Below the pieces are notes generated by a model that searched no databases, was not told the origin of the DNA, and saw only the letters and a list, made by a program, of their open reading frames with translations. Shown here piece after piece: positions 25,973 to 34,900 of a stretch of 63,173 bases of DNA; the stretch's first letter is position 1; every line of letters begins with the position of its first letter. The translations under genes were made by a program, and so were the position numbers. Source of the stretch: an uncultured Dysgonomonas sp. (GTDB lineage Bacteria > Bacteroidota > Bacteroidia > Bacteroidales > Dysgonomonadaceae); the NCBI RefSeq assembly GCF_934668725.1, contig NZ_CAKUOF010000020.1, positions 1 to 63,173 of the forward strand, read 5' to 3'.

Positions 25973-28030
25973 TTATCTGTTGGGCTGTTGATCGATCACA
26001 GGACTTTTAGACACTTCGTTACCCGGTATTCCGAAATAATAGTCAATCGGATTATACTCAAACGTTTTAAGGCTTACCCATTGGAAGTGGGCATCGAAGA
26101 AATACTTCCCGCTTTCTGTAGAGAAGAACGGATATAAGCCTCGGAAACGGTAGCGAGAATTGTTACTGAATGTATTTTTATCTCTCTTTTCGCCCCAAAA
26201 GCCATCCCTGTTATCGTAATGTTGTACACGCCAGCGTCTCAAATCCCATTTCACCTTATGTTCTAGAGCAAGCTCTTTGCGTCTCTCTTTACGCACAATG
26301 TTGCGTCCTGCCTCATCTGATGTAACGCTACCAACAAGTAATGTAGCACCTGCCCGTTCACGGATAGCATTTACTGCTTCGGTAGCTACTTGCAGCATAT
26401 TAGACCCATCAGGCGACTGTTCTCCCGCCAGTGACAACTCTACTCCTGCTTCTGCTGCATTTAGTAAAACCTCAGCATAACGCATCAAGATAAATGGTTG
26501 TGCCGATTTTCCTTCACCTATTACAGCTGATGGATCGGGGTTAAGCCATTTACGTCCAAAGAGTCCGGTTATTGCCCCTTCGCCATTGTTATAGAAAGGC
26601 CCGTTAGCTCCGGCTGCAGTCATTGGACTACCATTGTAGGTAACCAACTCTTGGCTTTGTCCTTCCATAGGACTAAGGTACAATGTCTTTGGCTTTTGGG
26701 TATACATACTCAAATTCTGATATTGATTATCTGCTGTTGCATAAGAATAATCGCTGAAAAAAGGTTTGATTGGTGTAGAGCCTGTGTATACTCCGGCACG
26801 TATCTCAATATTTTTTCCTTTAAACATATCGCCCGGAAAAATCACATAAGCACGTAAACGTGGCTCTGCATTTTTAAACAAATCCATCGGCTTATCGTAC
26901 AAAATATAATTCCCTTGATTATTGGCATTCCCTGTAGTAAGTTTTACTGTACCATCGGGATATCTGTCAAAACCTTCGAATAATTCCACGAAATCGAGTG
27001 AAGGGCATGTTCCTGACGATAACGGAGAACGGAAGATAAATGGTGCACTGTATGCATCATAGCCATGTGTTGAAGTAGGGTATATGTATTGTTTCACATA
27101 GATATTCTCAGGACTGCTCAAATCGCTGAACATATCTACCATATTCTGATATTGTGCGTCGCGGTCTGAAGCCGACCATTTTTTCTTGTACAAAGAATAT
27201 CCTCCATTAACCATTACTTCACGAGCTGCTTTGTAAGCTTCCTTAAAGTACTTTTTAGAAGCTGCTTGCCATTTGTCCTCAGCAAATCCCATTACCCGTA
27301 CACCTGTTTTTTGACCGAAACCTGTCAAACGACCGGGTACCGTTTCATTGTATTTAGCTACAGATCCGGCGTATAGCATAGCTTCGGATTTAAATGATAA
27401 TGCTACATATTTATTTGAATAACCCACCTTAGGACTGGTTGGTTTCAAGAGTTCGACTGCTTTATCAAAATCGGCAAGTACCTGATCCCAAGTTTCTTCT
27501 TCGGTAGAACGTGGTACTTCCAATGCACTTTTATCGGCAGGATAAGCAATTACTTTTGTCACCAAAGGCACACCTCCAAAACGTCGTGCCATGGCATAAA
27601 ATACAGTAGCACGCACAAAATAGGCTTCTCCTAAATAATGATTATAGGTTGCTTCAGGATAAGAGCCTTGATAGTTTGGCAACGTTTCCAACAAATAGTT
27701 TGCATCGCGCAACAAGGTGAAGGCTTTTTCCCAATAGGGGGTTCTTTCTCCTGTAAACGCAGCACAGATACCATCACGAGTCAGAGCCTCACCGGTTCCT
27801 TCTATCCCCATGGCATTAAGCCATCCGTTGAATTCGACTCCCCATTGTGCCATATATTTGAAATCTTCAAACGGCATATTGCTATACATTCTCGCCATAT
27901 AAATCTCCAGACCCGATTCGTTCGTCAAAAGATCTTCATCTGTAACGATATTTTTCGGTGGAACATCCAAATCTGCACAAGCAGAAAAGAATAATAAACT
28001 GAGCAGAGATAATATAAATATCTTTTTCAT
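25973..28030 (-). CDS. susD-like: SusD/RagB family starch-binding-like outer membrane lipoprotein
   Basis: The 685-residue lipoprotein (FSAC-A) is of SusD type. The N-terminal helical TPR-like region includes YLGEAYFVRATVFYAMARRFGGVPLV, a family hallmark. The C-terminal hallmark is ERRKELALEHKVKWDLRRWR, and the end is PIDYYFGIPGNEV. It forms a lid over the partner SusC barrel and binds oligosaccharide at the surface. It lies 41 bp downstream of susC and is certainly co-transcribed. Confidence 0.96.
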   Translation of the reverse strand: MKKIFILSLLSLLFFSACADLDVPPKNIVTDEDLLTNESGLEIYMARMYSNMPFEDFKYMAQWGVEFNGWLNAMGIEGTGEALTRDGICAAFTGERTPYWEKAFTLLRDANYLLETLPNYQGSYPEATYNHYLGEAYFVRATVFYAMARRFGGVPLVTKVIAYPADKSALEVPRSTEEETWDQVLADFDKAVELLKPTSPKVGYSNKYVALSFKSEAMLYAGSVAKYNETVPGRLTGFGQKTGVRVMGFAEDKWQAASKKYFKEAYKAAREVMVNGGYSLYKKKWSASDRDAQYQNMVDMFSDLSSPENIYVKQYIYPTSTHGYDAYSAPFIFRSPLSSGTCPSLDFVELFEGFDRYPDGTVKLTTGNANNQGNYILYDKPMDLFKNAEPRLRAYVIFPGDMFKGKNIEIRAGVYTGSTPIKPFFSDYSYATADNQYQNLSMYTQKPKTLYLSPMEGQSQELVTYNGSPMTAAGANGPFYNNGEGAITGLFGRKWLNPDPSAVIGEGKSAQPFILMRYAEVLLNAAEAGVELSLAGEQSPDGSNMLQVATEAVNAIRERAGATLLVGSVTSDEAGRNIVRKERRKELALEHKVKWDLRRWRVQHYDNRDGFWGEKRDKNTFSNNSRYRFRGLYPFFSTESGKYFFDAHFQWVSLKTFEYNPIDYYFGIPGNEVSKSPVIDQQPNR

Positions 28031-28071
28031 ATATATCTAAATTATAATTCGTAACTATTTAACACTAATTT

Positions 28072-31000
28072 CTAAAACGAGAGCGACATACCTAATGTAT
28101 AAGTTCTGTTGAGTGGATACATACGTCCGTTTTCATCATCGGGATGTTCAGGATCCACAAATTTCACTTTCGTTATGGTAAACAAGTTAAATGCATTGGC
28201 AAATACACGCAAATTCATAGAAGCTAACGATTTTATACGAGGCAATGTATAGCCTACTTCTATACTTTTGAGACGTAAATACGCAGTACTCACCCGGTTG
28301 AACTCCGAGTTTGGTTTCGGATAATGCCCTGTATAACCATAGTAACCGCTCACCCATTCAGTAGACGTATTGTATGGGTCTGCCTGTGGATCAACAGGAT
28401 GCCAGCGATCCAAATATTGTGTTAAAGTACCTCCACCATTGCTACCCCAGATACTATACAACGGTTCTTTATATTCCATAGAACCAAGTGCCGATCCTTG
28501 GAAAAGGAAACTTGCGTCAAAATTTTTGTATGAACCGTCGAAAGCCAAACTATAGTTGAACCATGGTGTTTGATCGTAAGCGAAAGGATGCTCGTCCAAT
28601 CCGTCAATTTGTCCGTCGCCATTCCAATCTACATATTTATAGTCACCCGGTAATACATCACGTTCGTGATACAGTTGATAGGAATGGATATCATTCCAGT
28701 TTTGGAAACGTCCTGCTGATTCATACCCGAATTGTACTCCTTGATAACGATTTGTCAAGTTATCATTTCTCCATTTATCATACGAGTTACCAAATGGACC
28801 TTTTTCGACAGCAATCATATGTTGTTGGCGAGCAATCGTTCCAATCGCTTTTACTTTATATGTAAAATCATTAATCCGGTTTCGGTGTGTAAGTTCCAAG
28901 TCAATACCAAAGTTGCGGTCACTGTTCAGATTTTCGAGAGGAGCTGTAGCACCTATGACTGTTGGAAATTCTCCTGTTTGTCGGGCGAAAAGACCTTCTC
29001 GACGACGATCAAAATAGTCAAAAGAGAATCCAAATAAACCATCCCATCCTTCAAAATCGACACCGATATTAAACATATGCGATTCGTACCAAGAGATCAA
29101 TTTGTTAGGAACAGGTTTTGTGTCTACTCCATAGATGAACTGATCTCCAAATATATAACCCGGAGCATATTGGTTATAATACCCCGAAGCGGCATTACTG
29201 TTCGAAGCCGGATAGTTATATCCTCCTGCCCATTCATAATTCCAGTCGTTAGCCAAATCATCTCCCAATATACCGTAACTACCTCTCAGTTTCAACTGGT
29301 TTACAAACGACATGGCTGTTATCGATTTAAAGAATGGCTCTTCGGATATACGCCAACCCGCAGATGCTGACGGGAAGAAACCCCACTGATGACCGGGAGC
29401 AAATTTAGACGAACCATCGTAGCGGAATTGTGCCTCAAGCAAATAACGGTCGGCAAATGCATAGTTTACCCTACCAATTAATGCAGCATTAGTAGTTTCA
29501 TAAAGGTCGTTGTTCCCTTTATTCATTCCACCCAGCTGGTTGTCATCTATACCGGCAAAAAGATAGTCCATTGCAAATGCAAGGTCTCGCTGTGCATAGA
29601 AGTTATCACCTATACGCCGTTGAGTTTCCCAACCTAGTAATCCGCTTACTTTATGAACGGTATTGAAAGTGCGGTCGTAGTTCAAAATAAACTGTCCCAA
29701 ACGTTGTTGCTTATCATAAAATTCGCGTCGAAGCTGGGTAGGTGAACTTGAGTTATATAACTTAGAGAGATAAGATTCACTGATAGGGTCATACGCATAT
29801 TGATAATATTCCTTACGGTATATTGTATTATTATCTTGTCTGTAATCTAAACTGGCCAGAACTTTTGCTTTTAATCCTTTCAATACAGGGTTCAGTGTCC
29901 CGAAGTCGTAATTAAGCGTTGCCGACGATTGGAAATATTTCTGCTCGTATTTACGGTAACCCGATATATCGGAAGACATTTTTGCGACTGTATTTTCTTC
30001 CAGATCCAACCCTTCATAATTAAGCATTGTATTTTCGGGATCGGCATATGCAGGATACAATACGCCTTGACGCCAGTAGTTCCGGATAATATCCGTTGCA
30101 TTGGCATATGGGTTGTTGCGTTGATCGGCAATTGCACTGAGGTTAATTCCAAAAGTTAAGCCTTTTACAATTTCGGTATTGATATTCGAACGGATATTGT
30201 ATTTATTGTAATTCAGGTCACCTGATTTAAAGAAACCTTCCTGATAAAAGTAACCCATACTCACAAAGAACTGAGTTTTTTCGGTTCCTCCCGTGATACT
30301 TACATCGTGTTGGGTTTGTGGTGAAACACTTGAAAATAACAATCCGTTCCAGTCTGTAGTTCTGCGTGTGCCGTTTCTGAAAGCCTCAAAGTCCGCTTCT
30401 TTATATACGATACTACCCCCATTTACGTTGTTCATCGATCTTTCGTTGTACAATGTCATGGTTTGAAAGGCATCGGCTAGTGCAGGCATTTTCGATACCT
30501 TTTGAAAGGTATACGAACCATTGTAACTTACTCTGGTTTTTCCTTCTTTTGTTCCGCTTTTGGTTGTTACAAGTAATACTCCATTGGCTGAACGTACACC
30601 ATAAATAGCTGCCGAAGCATCTTTCAGGACAGATACGTCTTCAATATCATTGGGATTGAGGCGTTGAAACTCTTCTGTTGAACGTGGAATACCATCGATA
30701 ACCACCAAAGGTGCTCCTAAACCACGAATATCGAAGTTACTGTTAAATGTTCCCGGCTCGGCACTTTTTTGCCATACACGTACACCGGCAATCCGTCCGG
30801 CAAGCATATTTTGAGGGTTTTCGTTCTGAGTCCGCAGCATTTCCCCCCCTTTTACTCCGGCTACGGCTCCGGTAAGAGAGGCTTTTTTCTGAGTACCATA
30901 CCCTACAACTACTACATCGTCAAGGAGATTGGCATCTATCTGCATTACCGTATTGATTTGAGTACGCCCATTCACTTTCTCTTCTCTGGTTGCATATCCC

Positions 31001-31248
31001 AGATAGGAAAATACCAATGTAGAGTTTGCTGGAGCGTTAATGGTGTATTCACCATCAAGACCGGTTATTACCCCCACTGTAGTATTCTTTACTACTACAC
31101 TGGCCCCAATAATCGGTTCATTGTTATTATCGGTAACTATACCTGATACGGTACTATTTTGCGCCTGCATCGATAAAGGTGCAAAAACAACAAGCAGCAT
31201 CATCAGATGCAAAAGTTGCATGGCTTTAGCATATCGTGTTTTTATCAT
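28072..31248 (-). CDS. susC-like: SusC/RagA family TonB-dependent transporter
   Basis: The 1058-residue outer membrane transporter has a signal peptide ending SMQAQ. A carboxypeptidase-regulatory-like domain follows (STVSGIVTDNNNEPIIGASVVVKNTT), then a TonB-box region DDVVVVGYGTQKKASLTGAV, then a plug with DIRGLGAPLVVIDGIPR and VLKDASAAIYGVRSANGVLLV. A 22-strand-type barrel ends in an aromatic Phe (GMSLSF). It imports oligosaccharides using TonB energy, with the SusD partner downstream. The gene follows the GH76 gene by 24 bp. Confidence 0.97.
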   Translation of the reverse strand: MIKTRYAKAMQLLHLMMLLVVFAPLSMQAQNSTVSGIVTDNNNEPIIGASVVVKNTTVGVITGLDGEYTINAPANSTLVFSYLGYATREEKVNGRTQINTVMQIDANLLDDVVVVGYGTQKKASLTGAVAGVKGGEMLRTQNENPQNMLAGRIAGVRVWQKSAEPGTFNSNFDIRGLGAPLVVIDGIPRSTEEFQRLNPNDIEDVSVLKDASAAIYGVRSANGVLLVTTKSGTKEGKTRVSYNGSYTFQKVSKMPALADAFQTMTLYNERSMNNVNGGSIVYKEADFEAFRNGTRRTTDWNGLLFSSVSPQTQHDVSITGGTEKTQFFVSMGYFYQEGFFKSGDLNYNKYNIRSNINTEIVKGLTFGINLSAIADQRNNPYANATDIIRNYWRQGVLYPAYADPENTMLNYEGLDLEENTVAKMSSDISGYRKYEQKYFQSSATLNYDFGTLNPVLKGLKAKVLASLDYRQDNNTIYRKEYYQYAYDPISESYLSKLYNSSSPTQLRREFYDKQQRLGQFILNYDRTFNTVHKVSGLLGWETQRRIGDNFYAQRDLAFAMDYLFAGIDDNQLGGMNKGNNDLYETTNAALIGRVNYAFADRYLLEAQFRYDGSSKFAPGHQWGFFPSASAGWRISEEPFFKSITAMSFVNQLKLRGSYGILGDDLANDWNYEWAGGYNYPASNSNAASGYYNQYAPGYIFGDQFIYGVDTKPVPNKLISWYESHMFNIGVDFEGWDGLFGFSFDYFDRRREGLFARQTGEFPTVIGATAPLENLNSDRNFGIDLELTHRNRINDFTYKVKAIGTIARQQHMIAVEKGPFGNSYDKWRNDNLTNRYQGVQFGYESAGRFQNWNDIHSYQLYHERDVLPGDYKYVDWNGDGQIDGLDEHPFAYDQTPWFNYSLAFDGSYKNFDASFLFQGSALGSMEYKEPLYSIWGSNGGGTLTQYLDRWHPVDPQADPYNTSTEWVSGYYGYTGHYPKPNSEFNRVSTAYLRLKSIEVGYTLPRIKSLASMNLRVFANAFNLFTITKVKFVDPEHPDDENGRMYPLNRTYTLGMSLSF

Positions 31249-31272
31249 AACAATATTGATAATTAAGTTAAT

Positions 31273-32709
31273 TTATTTTTGGAGCTCATACTTTGCCAAT
31301 ACAGCATATTCGGCAGCAAAGGCAAACATGAACATTCCTTCCGTATTGTTCTTTCCCCTGTCGAGATTCCAACCAACCAGCAGATTGGTAGGAAGCATGT
31401 CTTTATAAAGGAAGTTATCATACCCGTAATCAAGGTTCTTCTGAAAGCTATTGATACAAACATCAACAGTTTTATAGGATGGATACAGGTCTACATAACC
31501 ACGCATCAATACACCATTGAACCAATCTCTGAAACCACTGATGTCATAAGTATAATATCCGGGCTTGTTTACACCCAGTTTAGCAAAATAGCCAAAGCTT
31601 GCGGTTGACAGTTTTTGCCCATCTTCCAAATACATATTGTTACCTGTCGCACGAAATAGATCGGCTGCTCCCGAGAGCATTGTTCCACTATTGTAAGTGA
31701 TTGCCGGTCCTACACGGTCAACACAAGTTCCTCCTTTACGATAAGGTACACCATCGATTATTTCTGTTTCAGGGCTTCCCGGAGTACATCCTCCCATCAT
31801 ATCATCATATACACCATCGGCACGCAATAAATTTTTCTTTTGCCAGTCATATATTTTTTTGGCAAAGTCCAAATAATAATCGCTTTTCTTCTGCATTTGT
31901 GTTTTTCGGGTTTTCTTGTCGGTAGCATCTATATACCGGTGCTCAATCATGTCAGGTTTGCTTTTGTATAATTCGTGCAACCATACTAATGGACTAACCA
32001 TCGGTCCGTTACTACACGAATGCTTGGTTACGTAACCCGGTCCCCATGGAATACCTCCCACTTCATTTCCGTTGGCATCACGTGTGCAATCCCAACCATC
32101 GAGTACATATTCGGTTAAATATTCCGCCTTATTTAAATACTTCTGATCGTTGGTTAGTTTATATGCTTCCAACAATTCGCGTATCAGCCACATTTGATCG
32201 TCATATACGTTTTCGACACCTTCTACTTTGGCTGAACCTTTAGAGCCTCCGCGATTAACTCCATATACCGACCATTCTTTAGTTTGGGTATAAGAAGTTA
32301 GCTCAAACGTTCCCATGTAATAATCAGCATTATCGTACAACTTAGCCAGCAAATCTACATAGCGACTGAAATGCTGATCATATAGTGTTGAACTGTCATG
32401 ATCTTTTTGTGCCTTAAGTCCGTGAAGAATCGCATTAACTGCTTCAATAGAGCTGGTATACATCCATACACTACCTTTTTCTTCGGATCGGATTTCTGTA
32501 TACGGATTATAGTATCTTGCCATGGCCATACCGTCTCCTGTAAAATAAAGAGAAATGGCCTGATCGGCTATTTGCATGGCTCGGGCAAGGTTTTGTTCAG
32601 AAAGAGTCGCCCCCCCCGACGGTTTATCGGGGGTATCGGTGGACGAACTTTCACTGCAAGCAACCGCAACCAGCAGAAAACAAGCAATTATTGTAAGAAT
32701 TTTTTTCAT
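31273..32709 (-). CDS. GH76 family lipoprotein (alpha-1,6-mannanase)
   Basis: The 478-residue lipoprotein (VAVAC-S) has an (alpha/alpha)6 barrel. The paired acidic motif VYDDQMWLIRELLEAY matches the catalytic Asp-Asp pair typical of GH76, and the C-terminal motif is FRDWFNGVLMRGY. GH76 enzymes are endo-acting on alpha-1,6-linked mannan, the backbone of fungal cell-wall mannan. The lipid anchor suggests surface display. It sits between the carboxypeptidase-regulatory lipoprotein and susC. Its specificity is inferred from the family. Confidence 0.88.
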   Translation of the reverse strand: MKKILTIIACFLLVAVACSESSSTDTPDKPSGGATLSEQNLARAMQIADQAISLYFTGDGMAMARYYNPYTEIRSEEKGSVWMYTSSIEAVNAILHGLKAQKDHDSSTLYDQHFSRYVDLLAKLYDNADYYMGTFELTSYTQTKEWSVYGVNRGGSKGSAKVEGVENVYDDQMWLIRELLEAYKLTNDQKYLNKAEYLTEYVLDGWDCTRDANGNEVGGIPWGPGYVTKHSCSNGPMVSPLVWLHELYKSKPDMIEHRYIDATDKKTRKTQMQKKSDYYLDFAKKIYDWQKKNLLRADGVYDDMMGGCTPGSPETEIIDGVPYRKGGTCVDRVGPAITYNSGTMLSGAADLFRATGNNMYLEDGQKLSTASFGYFAKLGVNKPGYYTYDISGFRDWFNGVLMRGYVDLYPSYKTVDVCINSFQKNLDYGYDNFLYKDMLPTNLLVGWNLDRGKNNTEGMFMFAFAAEYAVLAKYELQK

Positions 32710-32813
32710 TATATCAGTTTTTAAGTAAATCGGAGTATTTTAATGTATATCTCTTTAAGATAAAGCCGGCGATAGCCGCTAAACTTATTCAAGCAATAAA
32801 TAACTCCTGGATT

Positions 32814-34646
32814 TTATTTTAAATCAATCGAATAGAAAACCAGTTTGTTCTCACCTGAATTGGCTACTCCGTTGTAAACTCCAAAAGCAAGTACTACATT
32901 ATTACCATTAAATTGCGATAGGTCGTACACAAACGAAGCATAACCCTCGGGGTTACCTGCTCCACCGTCTCCATGTTTAAATTTCCAGCAGCCATTACTT
33001 GCTGAAGATGCTTCCTGAGCTGTATTGGATTTGGGTGCTATATGGGTCACAGTACCATCTTCTTTAATAACTGTCAGTTTAAAGTATGTAGGGTTACTTC
33101 CGAAGTTTCGGGTTTTCAATGTCAACTGATTACTTCCTGAGGCAATAGCAAATTTGGCATAGTAATATGATTCGGGTACTTCGGTACTTACTTCGGATGT
33201 ATTACGGGTTTTGATTAAATAACCTTCCGAGGGGAATACTTCGGGGTCTTTCTTCAAAGGAACGAATGACCATTCGTGTCCGATGTGTGAAACTGCTCGC
33301 CATGCCTGATAAGCTGCCGGATATCCGGTTTGCATATTTACATCTCTTCCTGCACTGATAGGACTTATACCTGTAAAATGCTTTTTCGTCTGAGGCATAG
33401 TAGAACGTACTGTTTCTTGTGTAAGTTTCCATCCGTCTATTACTTCGTTACCCGGTAACCAATCCCAGCCTTCAACCTTTCTGTCGGCAAAACGAATCGC
33501 ACGGAGAACCAGTTGTTTCCAATAGTCTCCTGTTTCTTTGCGATAGATACCAATAGCAATTATCACTTCTTTACCCACATATGCACTCAGGTCGAAACTG
33601 AAATCGGTATAATTACCCGATCCGTATTCTTTAATCTCCCCTATTTGTACTGCTTGAGGTTCGGCTGCCGAAAGGTCAACTACCTGTACACCAAAATAAG
33701 CAGGCGATGCTTCATCTGCATTATGTGTACGTAGTCTTACCGAAAGTATTTTATTATCCGCCGTAATCTTTTTGCTGCCGTATGTATATGAGTCAAACAC
33801 TTCGAGATCGGCAGGATTAGTGCGGTCAGCCGGATCATTCCGAATTTGCAATGTTGTACCTTCCCATTGCTCTTCCCACTTACCTTTAAAGGTCATCGAG
33901 CTGAAATAGTTACAAGCCCAATCCCAATGAGGGTAAGCATCGGCGTTACCTCCACCACGGTATTCATTGTAATACCATTTATCGGCAGTTAACAAATCGG
34001 CTAGGGTTAAACCTCGTAAAAGTTCCGTCCCACCCATGACAGCATCTAGTGTGACCACCCCGTCAACAAAATCGGCTTTGCTTACTTTTTTAGTCAGGGT
34101 TACATAGTTTGCTTTGATAAACGTAACGACATAATCATCGGCAACAAGATTTTCGAGGCTATATTTACCATCTGCGCCAGTAGTAGCCGATATAGCAGGG
34201 GTTATGCTTACAGTTACTCCGGCAAGAGGCACTCCTCCGTTCTTACCGTCACTAATTATACCCGAAATTTTTGCCGATGCATTTACCATTGCCACCGTTG
34301 TGGTCGCAACTTTATTTCCATCAAATTTATCGGCTGTAACTGTCAGGCTAATTGTTTGATATCCCGTTTTTGAGAATGTCACGGAATGTGACTCAATAGA
34401 AACATTTTCGAATGTGTACTTACCATCGGTTCCTGTATTTACCGTTGCCTCGGCTCCCTTCATTCCTCCCATTGTAACAGCAACTCCGTCAATGGGTAGT
34501 CCTGCTTCATCAAGCACTACACCAGTAATTGTACCTATCCCTTTACTGACCGGATCGTCATCATTATTACAGGAGCTTATTACACACACTATAGTTCCCA
34601 GCAAGACCAAGAACATAAAAGTTCGTAAAATCTTCAATAATTTCAT
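32814..34646 (-). CDS. Lipoprotein with two carboxypeptidase-regulatory-like domains, putative surface glycan-binding protein
   Basis: This 610-residue lipoprotein (VISSC-N) starts at the ATG at 34646. A longer frame upstream would destroy the signal peptide. Two tandem beta-sandwich repeats follow (about residues 30-110 and 118-200). Each has the pattern GxI..G.PL.GV.V..........T..DGKY..EN.....Y.VTF.K..Y. The remaining 400 residues are beta-rich, with repeated segments such as GEIKEYGSGNYTDFSFDLSAYVGKEVIIAIGIY and YASFVYDLSQFNGNNVVLAFGVYN that look like two CBM-like modules. It has no catalytic motif. Co-transcription with GH92 and GH76 suggests mannan binding. Confidence 0.7.
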   Translation of the reverse strand: MKLLKILRTFMFLVLLGTIVCVISSCNNDDDPVSKGIGTITGVVLDEAGLPIDGVAVTMGGMKGAEATVNTGTDGKYTFENVSIESHSVTFSKTGYQTISLTVTADKFDGNKVATTTVAMVNASAKISGIISDGKNGGVPLAGVTVSITPAISATTGADGKYSLENLVADDYVVTFIKANYVTLTKKVSKADFVDGVVTLDAVMGGTELLRGLTLADLLTADKWYYNEYRGGGNADAYPHWDWACNYFSSMTFKGKWEEQWEGTTLQIRNDPADRTNPADLEVFDSYTYGSKKITADNKILSVRLRTHNADEASPAYFGVQVVDLSAAEPQAVQIGEIKEYGSGNYTDFSFDLSAYVGKEVIIAIGIYRKETGDYWKQLVLRAIRFADRKVEGWDWLPGNEVIDGWKLTQETVRSTMPQTKKHFTGISPISAGRDVNMQTGYPAAYQAWRAVSHIGHEWSFVPLKKDPEVFPSEGYLIKTRNTSEVSTEVPESYYYAKFAIASGSNQLTLKTRNFGSNPTYFKLTVIKEDGTVTHIAPKSNTAQEASSASNGCWKFKHGDGGAGNPEGYASFVYDLSQFNGNNVVLAFGVYNGVANSGENKLVFYSIDLK

Positions 34647-34900
34647 GTTAGTAATTAAATAAAAAGTTAAGGGTTGAAAGCTAATCAGATATATGGGATA
34701 CCGTTTATTAAAAATCAACCCACTGTTAACAATTTTGTATTTTCCTCTGATATTCTTTAATAGATTTAAATCATATATTGGAAATAAAAGGCTAATTAAT
34801 TGACCTGTATAAAGAATACGATTTCAAACCGAAGAATCACTATTAAGATTCTCGAGTCCTTTTTTTTTCATGGGTTTACTGATTTTTTTAAGGTTTATAC

